Shown here: positions 47,880 to 55,633 of the stretch, piece by piece
Position numbering within the stretch: position 1 is the first letter of the stretch
How the letters are laid out: each line of letters opens with the position of its first letter
DNA from: Clostridium aciditolerans
GTDB lineage: Bacteria > Bacillota > Clostridia > Clostridiales > Clostridiaceae
Length of the DNA stretch: 64,000 nt
Assembly: GCF_016316925.1 (NCBI RefSeq)
Contig: NZ_JAEEGB010000015.1
Span: 1 to 64,000, forward strand
Direction: 5' to 3'
Made by a program: the position numbers and the translations under genes
The notes under the pieces: generated by a model
What the model saw: only the letters and a program-made list of their open reading frames with translations
What the model was told of the DNA's origin: nothing
Databases searched by the model: none

Positions 47880-48239
47880 TTTAATCCTTTAGGAATACTC
47901 TTCTGTACTTAGCCTCTAAGCGTTCTTTTTTCTTTAAATTTGATTTTCCCTCGAAGATTTCTCTTATCTGCGAATATAAAGAATTCTTATTTTATTCTTT
48001 ATAAATTTCTTTTACTCTGATCTTTTAGTATCCTCTGGAGCAATAGCAACTTCTGTAAGATTTCTAACACTTTTATGCTCTTCAACTATTTTATAAGCAG
48101 GGTTTTTCTTTTCTAAATGAGTTTCTTCTATAGTTATTATTTTCTTGTGTTTTATAACATGAAATAGTAATTAGTAGGTATATATAATGCAAAATTAATA
48201 GAACCTAGTTAAACTAATTCTTGCATCGTATAGTTTTTC
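47880..48239 (-). pseudogene. Degraded phage sequence between the two adsorption sets
   Basis: About 360 bp without an intact gene. Two minus-strand fragments remain: one reads IITIEETHLEKKNPAYKIVE and ends APEDTKRSE-stop (about 48160-48020), the other SLYSQIREIFEGKSNLKKKE ending RRVFLKD-stop (about 47985-47884). Neither has a start codon with a ribosome site. They look like the 3' remains of one or two small tail genes at the junction between set 1 and set 2. Confidence 0.5.
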
Positions 48240-48377
48240 CTAAACAACATAATATATTCCAGTTATTGTTTGGTATTGTTCTGCAGTAATCTTAGTTTTA
48301 GTAGCAAAAACTTTTAAAGAATTATTGTCGTAAAATCCTGCATTGTAATAATCTGAACATATTTTAAACCAATCCAT
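48240..48377 (-). CDS. XkdX family protein, 45 aa
   Basis: A 45-codon frame beginning MDWFKICSDYYNAGFYDNNS and ending ITAEQYQTITGIYYVV. The MDWFxxxxxYYxxGxY and ITxxQYxxITG spacing is the XkdX family signature, always found at the end of PBSX-type fibre modules. It starts one base after the upstream stop, with GGAGG nearby. Confidence 0.88.
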   Translation of the reverse strand: MDWFKICSDYYNAGFYDNNSLKVFATKTKITAEQYQTITGIYYVV

Positions 48378-48378
48378 A

Positions 48379-48672
48379 CTACATCAAACCTCCATTCACT
48401 AATGCTAGTAAAATTTGTGCATTCTGATTTTGTAAATTTACTATTTTTTGATCTTCTGCACTCGGAGGGATACTTGCTATTACAGTATTTATTTCATCTA
48501 GTGTGGAATCTGTTCCCTCTACTCTTGTTTTCCAATTTAATATTGCTCCTTCCGGTCCATCTACTTGTACATAATTATAATCATCTTTAGATGTTAATAC
48601 TTGAAATTTTAGCTTATCTACTTCTTGATCTTCATGTGTTATAGACAATTTATTGGTTTTAATATAAACCAT
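48379..48672 (-). CDS. Small tail protein, 97 aa (XkdW-like position)
   Basis: A 97-aa protein with a beta-rich first half (VYIKTNKLSITHEDQEVDKL) and a C-terminal helix IVNLQNQNAQILLALVNGGL, a common ending of small clostridial tail proteins. It lies directly before XkdX, where XkdW is found in PBSX, and its start overlaps the stop of the 255-aa gene by one base. Function is not known; fibre assembly is likely. Confidence 0.7.
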   Translation of the reverse strand: MVYIKTNKLSITHEDQEVDKLKFQVLTSKDDYNYVQVDGPEGAILNWKTRVEGTDSTLDEINTVIASIPPSAEDQKIVNLQNQNAQILLALVNGGLM

Positions 48673-49439
48673 TATTTATCATCTCTTAAATTAAATACTT
48701 GTACTACCCACTCCGCTATTTGGGAATCTCCAAAATAACTTAATGCTTCATCCATTTTTTTTCTTGCTATGCACTCTTTACATAAAGAATAGAATTGAGC
48801 AATTATATTGTTGTAACCTGCTGTATCAGATTGGTTACCCATGTGAGTAACATTAAATGCTTCTTGTATATATCTTCTTGTCATAGATACTAATTGATTA
48901 GAATCTTTATTATCCTTATCAAAACTGCCATCATCCAATTCAGCCTTTATTTTAGACCATGTTTCAAGTTCTCTAACTCTTTCTTTCCCTTGAATTTGCA
49001 TATTTTTAAGTCCATAAATAAGTTCCTGCTTTTCTATTTCCTTTATATTTAATTCAGCTTCTAATTTTTTAACTTCATATAATTTTAGATTACCAGTTAA
49101 CTTATCTTCTATTTCTTCAATTTCAGCTTCTTTTATATTTAATTCTTGTTGTTTTTTTCTATACTCAAAAGATAATTGAAGTAACTGTTCAAAGAATACT
49201 GTTTGTTCAAGTTTTGCTTGATGATATTTTGATGCCTTATCTGGACAATCCTTATCATTTAAAACTGAACATCTTATTTCTGTTTCTGTTCTCCATATTG
49301 TTTGTGTTGTCATACTGTGCTTAAGTTCTGGCAACATGCTTTCTACCTTACATACTAATTCAATAGGTAGTATATTTGCTTTCTTAACATCAGTGATATA
49401 CAGATCTGTTAGGTCTTTTATATTTATTAAACTGTTCAT
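48672..49439 (-). CDS. Phage protein with central coiled coil, 255 aa
   Basis: I do not recognise a family. Residues 90-165 are a strong coiled coil (EYRKKQQELNIKEAEIEEIE, LEAELNIKEIEKQELIYGLK). The flanks are helical and contain several cysteines (CSVLNDKDC, CKECIARKK). It sits just downstream of fibre 1, where fibre chaperones usually are. The length and the coiled coil fit a fibre assembly factor, but this is position-based inference. Confidence 0.68.
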   Translation of the reverse strand: MNSLINIKDLTDLYITDVKKANILPIELVCKVESMLPELKHSMTTQTIWRTETEIRCSVLNDKDCPDKASKYHQAKLEQTVFFEQLLQLSFEYRKKQQELNIKEAEIEEIEDKLTGNLKLYEVKKLEAELNIKEIEKQELIYGLKNMQIQGKERVRELETWSKIKAELDDGSFDKDNKDSNQLVSMTRRYIQEAFNVTHMGNQSDTAGYNNIIAQFYSLCKECIARKKMDEALSYFGDSQIAEWVVQVFNLRDDK

Positions 49440-49452
49440 ATTAGCCTCCTAT

Positions 49453-51807
49453 TTATCCAAAGAATTTTTCTGTGTTAGTCAATGTAGAGTTATTAACGTA
49501 ACCTCCAAATGAAAGACCATTACTTTGAGTCCCACATCCTGCCAGACGATATCTAGCAGTATTTAAATTTCCAGTATTACTCCATGAAACACCATTAAAT
49601 TTTTCTGTGATAGCTGAAGTTGAAGCAATAGTACCACCAAAAGATAAACCTGCATTTTGTGTACCACACCCTGCTAAACCATTTCTAGCAGTATTTAAAC
49701 TCCCAGTATTACTCCATAAAGCACCATTAAATTTTTCTGTATTACTTAAAGTACTTCCAGTAATTGCGCCACCAAAAGATAATCCCGCATCTTGTGTACC
49801 ACAACCTGCTAGTTCTGACCTTCCAGTACTTAAAATTCCAGTTGTACTCCATGAAGCACCATTAAACTTTTCTGTGATATTTGAACTACCATTATAATAT
49901 CCTCCAAAAGATAAACCTGCATTTTGTGTACCACACCCTGCTAGCGAACGCCTTACAGTATTTAAGATCCCAGTTGTACTCCAAGTACTACCATTAAATT
50001 TTTCTGTAATATTTAGATAACTACCATTATACCCACCAAAAGATAAACCTGCATCTTGAGTACCACATCCTGCTAAAGTATCCCTAGCAGTATTTAAATT
50101 CCCTGCACTATTCCAAGTATTTCCATTGAATTTTTCTGTAACATTACTATAATTATTATTAGGATTCCCACCAAAAGATAAACCTGCATCTTGAGTACCA
50201 CATCCTGCTGAAGTAGTTCTAGCAGTATTTAGTCCTGATGGGTTATTTACCCATGAACTAGGATTAGGATTAGTATGAAATAAATACTCCAAAGCATTAA
50301 AACCATTGCCTAGTTTATCTTTTATACAGCTTTGTGGAAGAACTACTTTATAATCTCTATTTGGATACATATTCTCATTTATTGTAATATAAATAGAATC
50401 TTCATCGGTTGCATTTGCAGTATTATTAGTATTAATAATAGCCCCACTAAACACATTAGTTACACCATCTTTTAATACTTGTATTGCTCCTAAATTATTA
50501 GGATATACTCTATTATAAAATTCTAATCTTATACTTGCCAAATCTACAGGGGCATTAGTAGTTGTATGGCTAGAACCTACTATTCGTGTCTGACCTATAC
50601 TATCTAGTTCCATAGTTCCTATAACACCAAGCACATTTTTACCAGATGATATATTAGAAGGTTTTAGGTCAGCACTAGCAGTTAATATTTCTGGACTTCC
50701 TGTAATACCATTGTTTAGATAAGCACCATTAGGTATTTTGGCTAAAACACAAGTTCCATCAAACCAACCACCCAATGTATTCATTATTGCATCCATTTGT
50801 GACTGTGTAGGTTCATTACCAGCACCAAATGAGGATGTTAGGTCTATTAGTGTAATACAGTCCAAGGCTCCTTGCCATTGTGCGAAATTAGAATATACAT
50901 GACCCGCTCTTATCTCATGCCTCGGTGAAGATAATGCAGTCCCAGTTGTCGATAGAAATTGCCATTGATTTAGCTTAGTTGAATCAAAACTTACACCACT
51001 TACGCTAGACTCAAGACAAGTTTTATCCCCACTAGCATAACTAGTTAGATACATCCACCCACATAAATAATATTTGTGAGATTCTATAAGTGTCGGGGTC
51101 TGATAATAGTAGCCATCACCTGAACCATTAGCATTAGTGAATGCACCAGTTGTACCTTGATAGTGATAGGATAAAGTTGTTGAAACCTGTGAAGATGCTC
51201 CTCCACCTGCAATCCATCCAAAAGCACTATTTTCAAAACTACCATTAGTTACAAGGTTTGTAAGCGCTTTTATTCCTGTAGCTTGTGTTTCAGCACTATG
51301 ATTAGCCATAGTTCCTAGTATCCCAGTATCCACATCATTACTAAATGTATCTCCTGCTAGTACGTGAGATGCGATTGTATTTCCCTCCGCACTAGCTTTG
51401 ATAAAAAAACAACCATTTCCATTATCTCCTGTAGTATTATACCAAACTGCATATGCCTTTCCTGCTATTAAGATTGGTGCTGTAGTTGTTCCCGGTTTAT
51501 ATAATTTTTTATTATTTATAGTTGTAGCACCACCATTGTTATTAGCAGAAGCTATAAAAGTAATAGGATATCCTGTTACCAATGTCCCACTTATTGTTAG
51601 TGTTATTGCAGTAGCAGTTCCTCCTGCTGTTTGGTACACAGTGTCTCCCAAATGCGAACTAAAATCAACTTTATCAACCTTAGTTGTCACCGCTGCATCT
51701 ATCTTGTCCCAATTGTCATTTAACATAGCCTTTATATTAAAAGTATCATTTCCATCTACAGTTGGATCTTTTTTATATAAATTTAGATTAGGCGTATTAC
51801 TAGCCAT
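49453..51807 (-). CDS. Large tail fibre with Kelch-like repeats, set 1
   Basis: A 784-aa fibre. Residues 1-60 attach to the baseplate (MASNTPNLNLYKKDPTVDGN). Residues 65-170 hold the module shared with fibre 2. Residues 180-350 resemble a carbohydrate-binding beta-sandwich (NLVTNGSFENSAFGWIAGGG ... SSFGAGNEPTQSQMDAIM). Residues 410-515 look Ig-like. Residues 520-784 are six repeats of about 44 aa with AGCGTQDAGLSFGG and TEKFNG, a Kelch-type propeller. The end is probably the receptor-binding part. The gene overlaps XkdU by 8 bp. Confidence 0.85.
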   Translation of the reverse strand: MASNTPNLNLYKKDPTVDGNDTFNIKAMLNDNWDKIDAAVTTKVDKVDFSSHLGDTVYQTAGGTATAITLTISGTLVTGYPITFIASANNNGGATTINNKKLYKPGTTTAPILIAGKAYAVWYNTTGDNGNGCFFIKASAEGNTIASHVLAGDTFSNDVDTGILGTMANHSAETQATGIKALTNLVTNGSFENSAFGWIAGGGASSQVSTTLSYHYQGTTGAFTNANGSGDGYYYQTPTLIESHKYYLCGWMYLTSYASGDKTCLESSVSGVSFDSTKLNQWQFLSTTGTALSSPRHEIRAGHVYSNFAQWQGALDCITLIDLTSSFGAGNEPTQSQMDAIMNTLGGWFDGTCVLAKIPNGAYLNNGITGSPEILTASADLKPSNISSGKNVLGVIGTMELDSIGQTRIVGSSHTTTNAPVDLASIRLEFYNRVYPNNLGAIQVLKDGVTNVFSGAIINTNNTANATDEDSIYITINENMYPNRDYKVVLPQSCIKDKLGNGFNALEYLFHTNPNPSSWVNNPSGLNTARTTSAGCGTQDAGLSFGGNPNNNYSNVTEKFNGNTWNSAGNLNTARDTLAGCGTQDAGLSFGGYNGSYLNITEKFNGSTWSTTGILNTVRRSLAGCGTQNAGLSFGGYYNGSSNITEKFNGASWSTTGILSTGRSELAGCGTQDAGLSFGGAITGSTLSNTEKFNGALWSNTGSLNTARNGLAGCGTQNAGLSFGGTIASTSAITEKFNGVSWSNTGNLNTARYRLAGCGTQSNGLSFGGYVNNSTLTNTEKFFG
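49455..50260 (-). repeat. Six in-frame repeats of about 132 bp in the fibre gene
   Basis: Six units of 43-46 codons, each with LNTAR, AGCGTQ, GLSFGG and TEKFNG. Between those fixed words are variable stretches of 8-12 residues, the loops that would face a ligand in a propeller. Neighbouring units share long runs of identical DNA, so unequal recombination could change unit number. Confidence 0.85.
51370..51640. repeat. Shared fibre module (copy in fibre 1)
   Basis: Counterpart of 45585-45860 with near-identical DNA. It codes for the TAITLTISGTLVTGYPITFI segment and the ASAEGNTIASHVLAGDTFSN segment. Confidence 0.75.
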
Positions 51808-52342
51808 TTATTTCACCTCCAGCGAATTTATTTAATGGAATAGCTTCGAGCTGCCTTAATGTCTTAACTCCATCAATATCTTTTATAAGTAGATATGAAA
51901 ATATATATTCAAGCCTTAAGTTTACTGGTTTTATATCTTCTAAGGCTTTCTTCAAATCATTTAAATTGCTTGGAATTCCTATAATACTGTTAAATTTAAT
52001 ATTTATCTTTCCATCAAAGGCAACATCAACTTCACCATTGGTATAAGCATCTGCTACCATCTTAATAAGTTTCCCATCTATTTTTCCTGTGCCTCTCCAC
52101 TTGGATTTAATTACAGCTCTTCTTTCATCCAAAGACTTAGTTAAATCAGTTTTAATACTCATTTCATTTTCATATATAGATAAAGCCCAAGTTGCAGTAT
52201 CAATACTTAACTGATTATTTAGGTCTTCAATTTTTTTCTCTAAAGTATCAAATTCCCTAACTTCAGCATCATATATATTTCCAAATATTTTAGATTCAGT
52301 AATAAATGATGGCATATAGTTTTTCATGTATTCATTACTCAA
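51800..52342 (-). CDS. XkdU-like baseplate protein (DUF2313), set 1
   Basis: A 180-aa DUF2313 protein: MKNYMPSFITESKIFGNIYD, LSIDTATWALSIYENEMSIK and LDERRAVIKSKWRGTGKIDG match the family. It is the counterpart of the protein at 46187-46798 but clearly diverged. It overlaps XkdT and the large fibre gene by 8 bp each, so the set is translationally coupled. Confidence 0.88.
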   Translation of the reverse strand: MSNEYMKNYMPSFITESKIFGNIYDAEVREFDTLEKKIEDLNNQLSIDTATWALSIYENEMSIKTDLTKSLDERRAVIKSKWRGTGKIDGKLIKMVADAYTNGEVDVAFDGKINIKFNSIIGIPSNLNDLKKALEDIKPVNLRLEYIFSYLLIKDIDGVKTLRQLEAIPLNKFAGGEING

Positions 52343-53402
52343 TTGTTACCACCCCTTTTACTGCAACTTCATTATCATCTATTAGGATATTGGAAGTTCC
52401 TCCATTGATAGTTAAATTTGAATAATCTAAAAAGCCTTTTGTATCTAGTATTAACGCTCCTACTTTAGCATAGCTTATTGAGCTTTCAACGAAAGCAAAG
52501 TTCTTTAGAAAGTCAATTAGATTATTTTCAAAATTTATCTTTCTTTGCTCATCAGTATAATTTTTATCTTTTACAGCAGTAAAGCATACATTTATGGCTT
52601 TGCCTACTGCACTAGCTACAGTACAAAATGCACCTATTGCCGCAGCTCCATCCCCTAAACCTTTGCTGCCAGGGTCTATATAATTTTGTACTGCCTGAAC
52701 TAACTCTGTACTTGCTGGCTGCTTATTAGAGTCTATTATTACAACTTTTACAGTGTTATCTCCATTCCAAAGAGAATATACCTTTGCATCTCCCACTCCT
52801 TCAATTTCCTTCGCCCAATTCTTATATTGTGCTTTATTGTTACTTGTAGCTGGTGTTCTGATTCTTTCATAATATCTTTTAATCAACTCTTCATCACTTT
52901 CAGCATCATAACCACCTTCGGTAGTGCTTGGATTATTTACACTAATAATTCCAGGAATGACTACCGGTATTACTGTTATTTGATTAGCAGGAACATTGGA
53001 GCTTATTCCTGGAACAACTGCTTCTATGCTTATAGTTCCCTTAGTAACAATTGTTTTTGTTTCTATAGATATAAATTGTATACCTCCAGCAGTTTGAAAC
53101 AAATCACCTGCTTTTATAGTAGCATTACCTATAACGTTTAAAGTTGTGTGAGCTTTTGTAGCTTCCTTTCTTTTTATTCCTGTTTTTTCATATATTCTTT
53201 GCTCTAATTCATCTCCTGATAAAGCTTCTATACTAAGTTTTCTTGCTACATTATCTAATTTAATATGAGCTTTTTGAAACTCATTAGCTGCTGGTAGAAG
53301 TGAATCATAAATAAAAGAACCTTCTGATTTATCTATATCAGAAGGTATACCATCTCTCATTCTTTTCAATATATCATTTGTACTATTATTTTCACTATAC
53401 AT
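52335..53402 (-). CDS. Baseplate J-like protein (XkdT), set 1
   Basis: A 355-aa gp47/J-family wedge protein with the same motif plan as the set-2 copy: MYSENNSTNDILKRMRDGIP, DAESDEELIKRYYERIRTPA and KNWAKEIEGVGDAKVYSLWN. It follows XkdS with an 8-bp overlap, as in PBSX, so it is the original baseplate gene of the cluster. An insert around DPGSKGLGDGAAAIGAFCTV is unique to this copy. Confidence 0.92.
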   Translation of the reverse strand: MYSENNSTNDILKRMRDGIPSDIDKSEGSFIYDSLLPAANEFQKAHIKLDNVARKLSIEALSGDELEQRIYEKTGIKRKEATKAHTTLNVIGNATIKAGDLFQTAGGIQFISIETKTIVTKGTISIEAVVPGISSNVPANQITVIPVVIPGIISVNNPSTTEGGYDAESDEELIKRYYERIRTPATSNNKAQYKNWAKEIEGVGDAKVYSLWNGDNTVKVVIIDSNKQPASTELVQAVQNYIDPGSKGLGDGAAAIGAFCTVASAVGKAINVCFTAVKDKNYTDEQRKINFENNLIDFLKNFAFVESSISYAKVGALILDTKGFLDYSNLTINGGTSNILIDDNEVAVKGVVTIE

Positions 53403-53829
53403 TAATTTTCACCTCCCCATAGCTTGTAATAGCTATAAAGCTAATATCTAATTTATCCTTTGAAAAATTCATGTCAAATTTTTCAATTCTTTCTATATAA
53501 GGATTTAACTTTAGACATTCCCATACTAACCTTTTACCTTCACTTTGCAGAAGTCCTCCAGAAAACCCTCCTTCTCCAATTAATGTTTCTAAGTCATGTC
53601 CATAATTCTCTGAATATACACTATATTTTAGTTTTACAGTATGAAGGGCCTTCCATATCCAAATTTTAATTGCATCCTTTCCTTCTACCACAACCAGCTT
53701 TCCATCTTTCATGATAAAGTCGTTATTTTCAAAATCCCAGGCGTATTCCTTTGGAATCCTTTCTATTTTCTCATCGTTTTTTTTTATTTCATTATTAATA
53801 TTTACATCAACCTGTGGAAAAATGCTCAT
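53395..53829 (-). CDS. XkdS-like baseplate protein (DUF2634)
   Basis: A 144-aa protein of the DUF2634/gp25-like wedge family: VNINNEIKKNDEKIERIPKE, then VVEGKDAIKIWIWKALHTVK and YGHDLETLIGEGGFSGGLLQ. It links wedge and sheath. Its start overlaps the stop of XkdR by 4 bp. Confidence 0.9.
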   Translation of the reverse strand: MSIFPQVDVNINNEIKKNDEKIERIPKEYAWDFENNDFIMKDGKLVVVEGKDAIKIWIWKALHTVKLKYSVYSENYGHDLETLIGEGGFSGGLLQSEGKRLVWECLKLNPYIERIEKFDMNFSKDKLDISFIAITSYGEVKINV

Positions 53830-54191
53830 GCTTTCACCACCCTACATAAAATTATATATGTTTGTCTATCTTCCGTAGCCAAACAGGCCAATATATCTTC
53901 TTTTTTAAGACTATCAGTAAAATTCAAATCCGCATCAGAGATACCTATTGTTGTTATGCTGCCGGTTGTGGTACTTCCAGTTGCGGATGTAGATGGAATA
54001 GTTATTTTTCTTTTGTAGTTTTTTAGTAGGTAATCAGCTACTAAAAGATTGTCTTTAGTTAATTGCAGATCACCTATTTTTATTATAAGAGGATCTAAAT
54101 TTAGGACCACTCCTAAATCTATACTTGGAGGGTTGTACGCTGATCCATGTTTTTTTATTATATTTATTAGTTTACCGTAGCAGTCTTCCAT
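53826..54191 (-). CDS. XkdR-like tail protein (DUF2577)
   Basis: A 121-aa OB-fold-like protein of the DUF2577 family: MEDCYGKLINIIKKHGSAYN, then LDPLIIKIGDLQLTKDNLLV. I use the ATG at 54191, which follows AAGGAGGAG; an upstream in-frame start lies inside XkdQ. It contains a Thr/Ser-rich loop (STSATGSTTTGSITTIG). It probably belongs to the central spike or hub. Confidence 0.86.
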   Translation of the reverse strand: MEDCYGKLINIIKKHGSAYNPPSIDLGVVLNLDPLIIKIGDLQLTKDNLLVADYLLKNYKRKITIPSTSATGSTTTGSITTIGISDADLNFTDSLKKEDILACLATEDRQTYIILCRVVKA

Positions 54192-54192
54192 T

Positions 54193-55212
54193 TTACTCCT
54201 CCTTTGCATCCATAGTATTATAATAGGAAAGCTTTAAATCCATGGTATACTTTCCTGAAGCTAACTCCCATGTGTGCGTATCTCCATCAATGAACATAAT
54301 AGTATCAGCTAAAATATCAATATAAGGTATTTTGACCTGCATAGCATACCCTGTTCTACATCTCCAATCACCTATCGCTGTTACAGAAAATTCTCGATCT
54401 ATTCCATGTAACAACTTTCTAGCTTCCGTAACTGGATCTTTATTCTCTTCCTTTTGATATTCTTCTTGAAACACTCCGTAAAACTTTATCATATCTTCTA
54501 ATTCAGTAACACCAATAGCATTACCATTTTCATCGTAAATTTTGACCTTATTCACCATATTAGAACTTGTATCTTTGTATACAGTTCCTGCCATATTTAA
54601 ATCTGGACTCAATACAGCATTAACATCTACAGTACCTGTATAGCTATGCCACTCTGGATTAGTTATAACTTTGCCTTTTTCCATAACTGAAAACATATCA
54701 TAATCTGCATAAGGCATATATTTAATATTATTAACCTTATTCACCTGAGTATATATTTCCATAATAGCTTCATAAGCTGTCTTATTTTGAATAAGTCTGT
54801 TTATTTTGATTCCCGTAGTAGGTATATAGTTATACATGACCCCTAAGTCTTTGCATATCTTTTCTACTGCATATTCACTTTCTATATTTTGAAAGTTATA
54901 GGTTACTTTAGATCTTAAAAAATACATTAGATAATCATAAGCTGTAAAGGTTATTTCTTGAGCTCCAGAGTTTATTTCTCTATCAACTACTACTCCACGA
55001 TATATTTCTTTAAAATCTAAACATACATATATAATAGTACCAGGTCCTATCTGTGCATTAGGTTGGTTTTTGTCTCTTATTGAATAAGCCATATTTATAT
55101 CTAATTTTCTAGCACACTGCTGTACATCTCCGCTAATTTGTACTGTTTTACAGAAATCAGTTATGTTTTCTAAGGTTTTTCTATCATATAAAGCCCATAC
55201 ACTAAGATACAT
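54193..55212 (-). CDS. XkdQ-like baseplate hub protein
   Basis: A 339-aa late-control/gpD-like hub protein: LENITDFCKTVQISGDVQQC, TFTAYDYLMYFLRSKVTYNF, YAVEKICKDLGVMYNYIPTT, and a C-terminal DTHTWELASGKYTMDLKLSY. It forms the tube-terminating ring of the baseplate. It overlaps XkdP by 11 bp and abuts XkdR. Confidence 0.92.
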   Translation of the reverse strand: MYLSVWALYDRKTLENITDFCKTVQISGDVQQCARKLDINMAYSIRDKNQPNAQIGPGTIIYVCLDFKEIYRGVVVDREINSGAQEITFTAYDYLMYFLRSKVTYNFQNIESEYAVEKICKDLGVMYNYIPTTGIKINRLIQNKTAYEAIMEIYTQVNKVNNIKYMPYADYDMFSVMEKGKVITNPEWHSYTGTVDVNAVLSPDLNMAGTVYKDTSSNMVNKVKIYDENGNAIGVTELEDMIKFYGVFQEEYQKEENKDPVTEARKLLHGIDREFSVTAIGDWRCRTGYAMQVKIPYIDILADTIMFIDGDTHTWELASGKYTMDLKLSYYNTMDAKEE

Positions 55213-55621
55213 TAAAATACATCCCTTCTAATTTGCGATATTCTCTAAGATCTAATGTAAAATATACATCTCTGTCTCCAAATTTTTCACCATAAGTGAA
55301 TTTTTCTATGGTACATAACATATTTACATCTGTTTCTGTAATTACTAAACGTATTGGCTTACCACTTTGCTGCCACTTTTTTATTAGCTTTACACATTCA
55401 TAAGGCTCTGGAAAATTTGAATACTGGCAGAAATTATATTTTTGATTAGGGAAAAAGCTGTTAAGTGATATATTAGAAAGCTTACTTTTACCAATAAAGC
55501 TTACTTCTCCTAGATTTTCTACATTAAAAACATCTACATTTATTTCATTAGGCAAATTGTACTCTGCTGGTGGTACGGGAAGTTGAAATTTATCTTCATT
55601 CTGCATTAGCCAAAATTCCAT
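55202..55621 (-). CDS. XkdP-like tail protein without LysM
   Basis: A 139-aa protein matching the N-terminal part of XkdP: FQLPVPPAEYNLPNEINVDV, GEVSFIGKSKLSNISLNSFF and IRLVITETDVNMLCTIEKFT. PBSX-type XkdP ends in a LysM domain; here the gene stops after the first domain and runs straight into XkdQ. The peptidoglycan-binding function would have to come from elsewhere. RBS GGAGG. Confidence 0.82.
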   Translation of the reverse strand: MEFWLMQNEDKFQLPVPPAEYNLPNEINVDVFNVENLGEVSFIGKSKLSNISLNSFFPNQKYNFCQYSNFPEPYECVKLIKKWQQSGKPIRLVITETDVNMLCTIEKFTYGEKFGDRDVYFTLDLREYRKLEGMYFNVS

Positions 55622-55633
55622 AATCTATTCCTC

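Noticed and set aside
49455-50260. CRISPR-like regular repeats
   Set aside because: The repeats are about 132 bp, in frame and inside the fibre gene; they encode a Kelch-like protein repeat.
44892-51807. Diversity-generating retroelement acting on the fibre genes
   Set aside because: The fibre genes share a module, but no reverse transcriptase, template repeat or accessory gene is in the window and the differences are not adenine-directed by eye.
53641-54018. Plus-strand frame opposite XkdR/XkdS
   Set aside because: It is the antisense shadow of two well-recognised tail genes and has no ribosome site.
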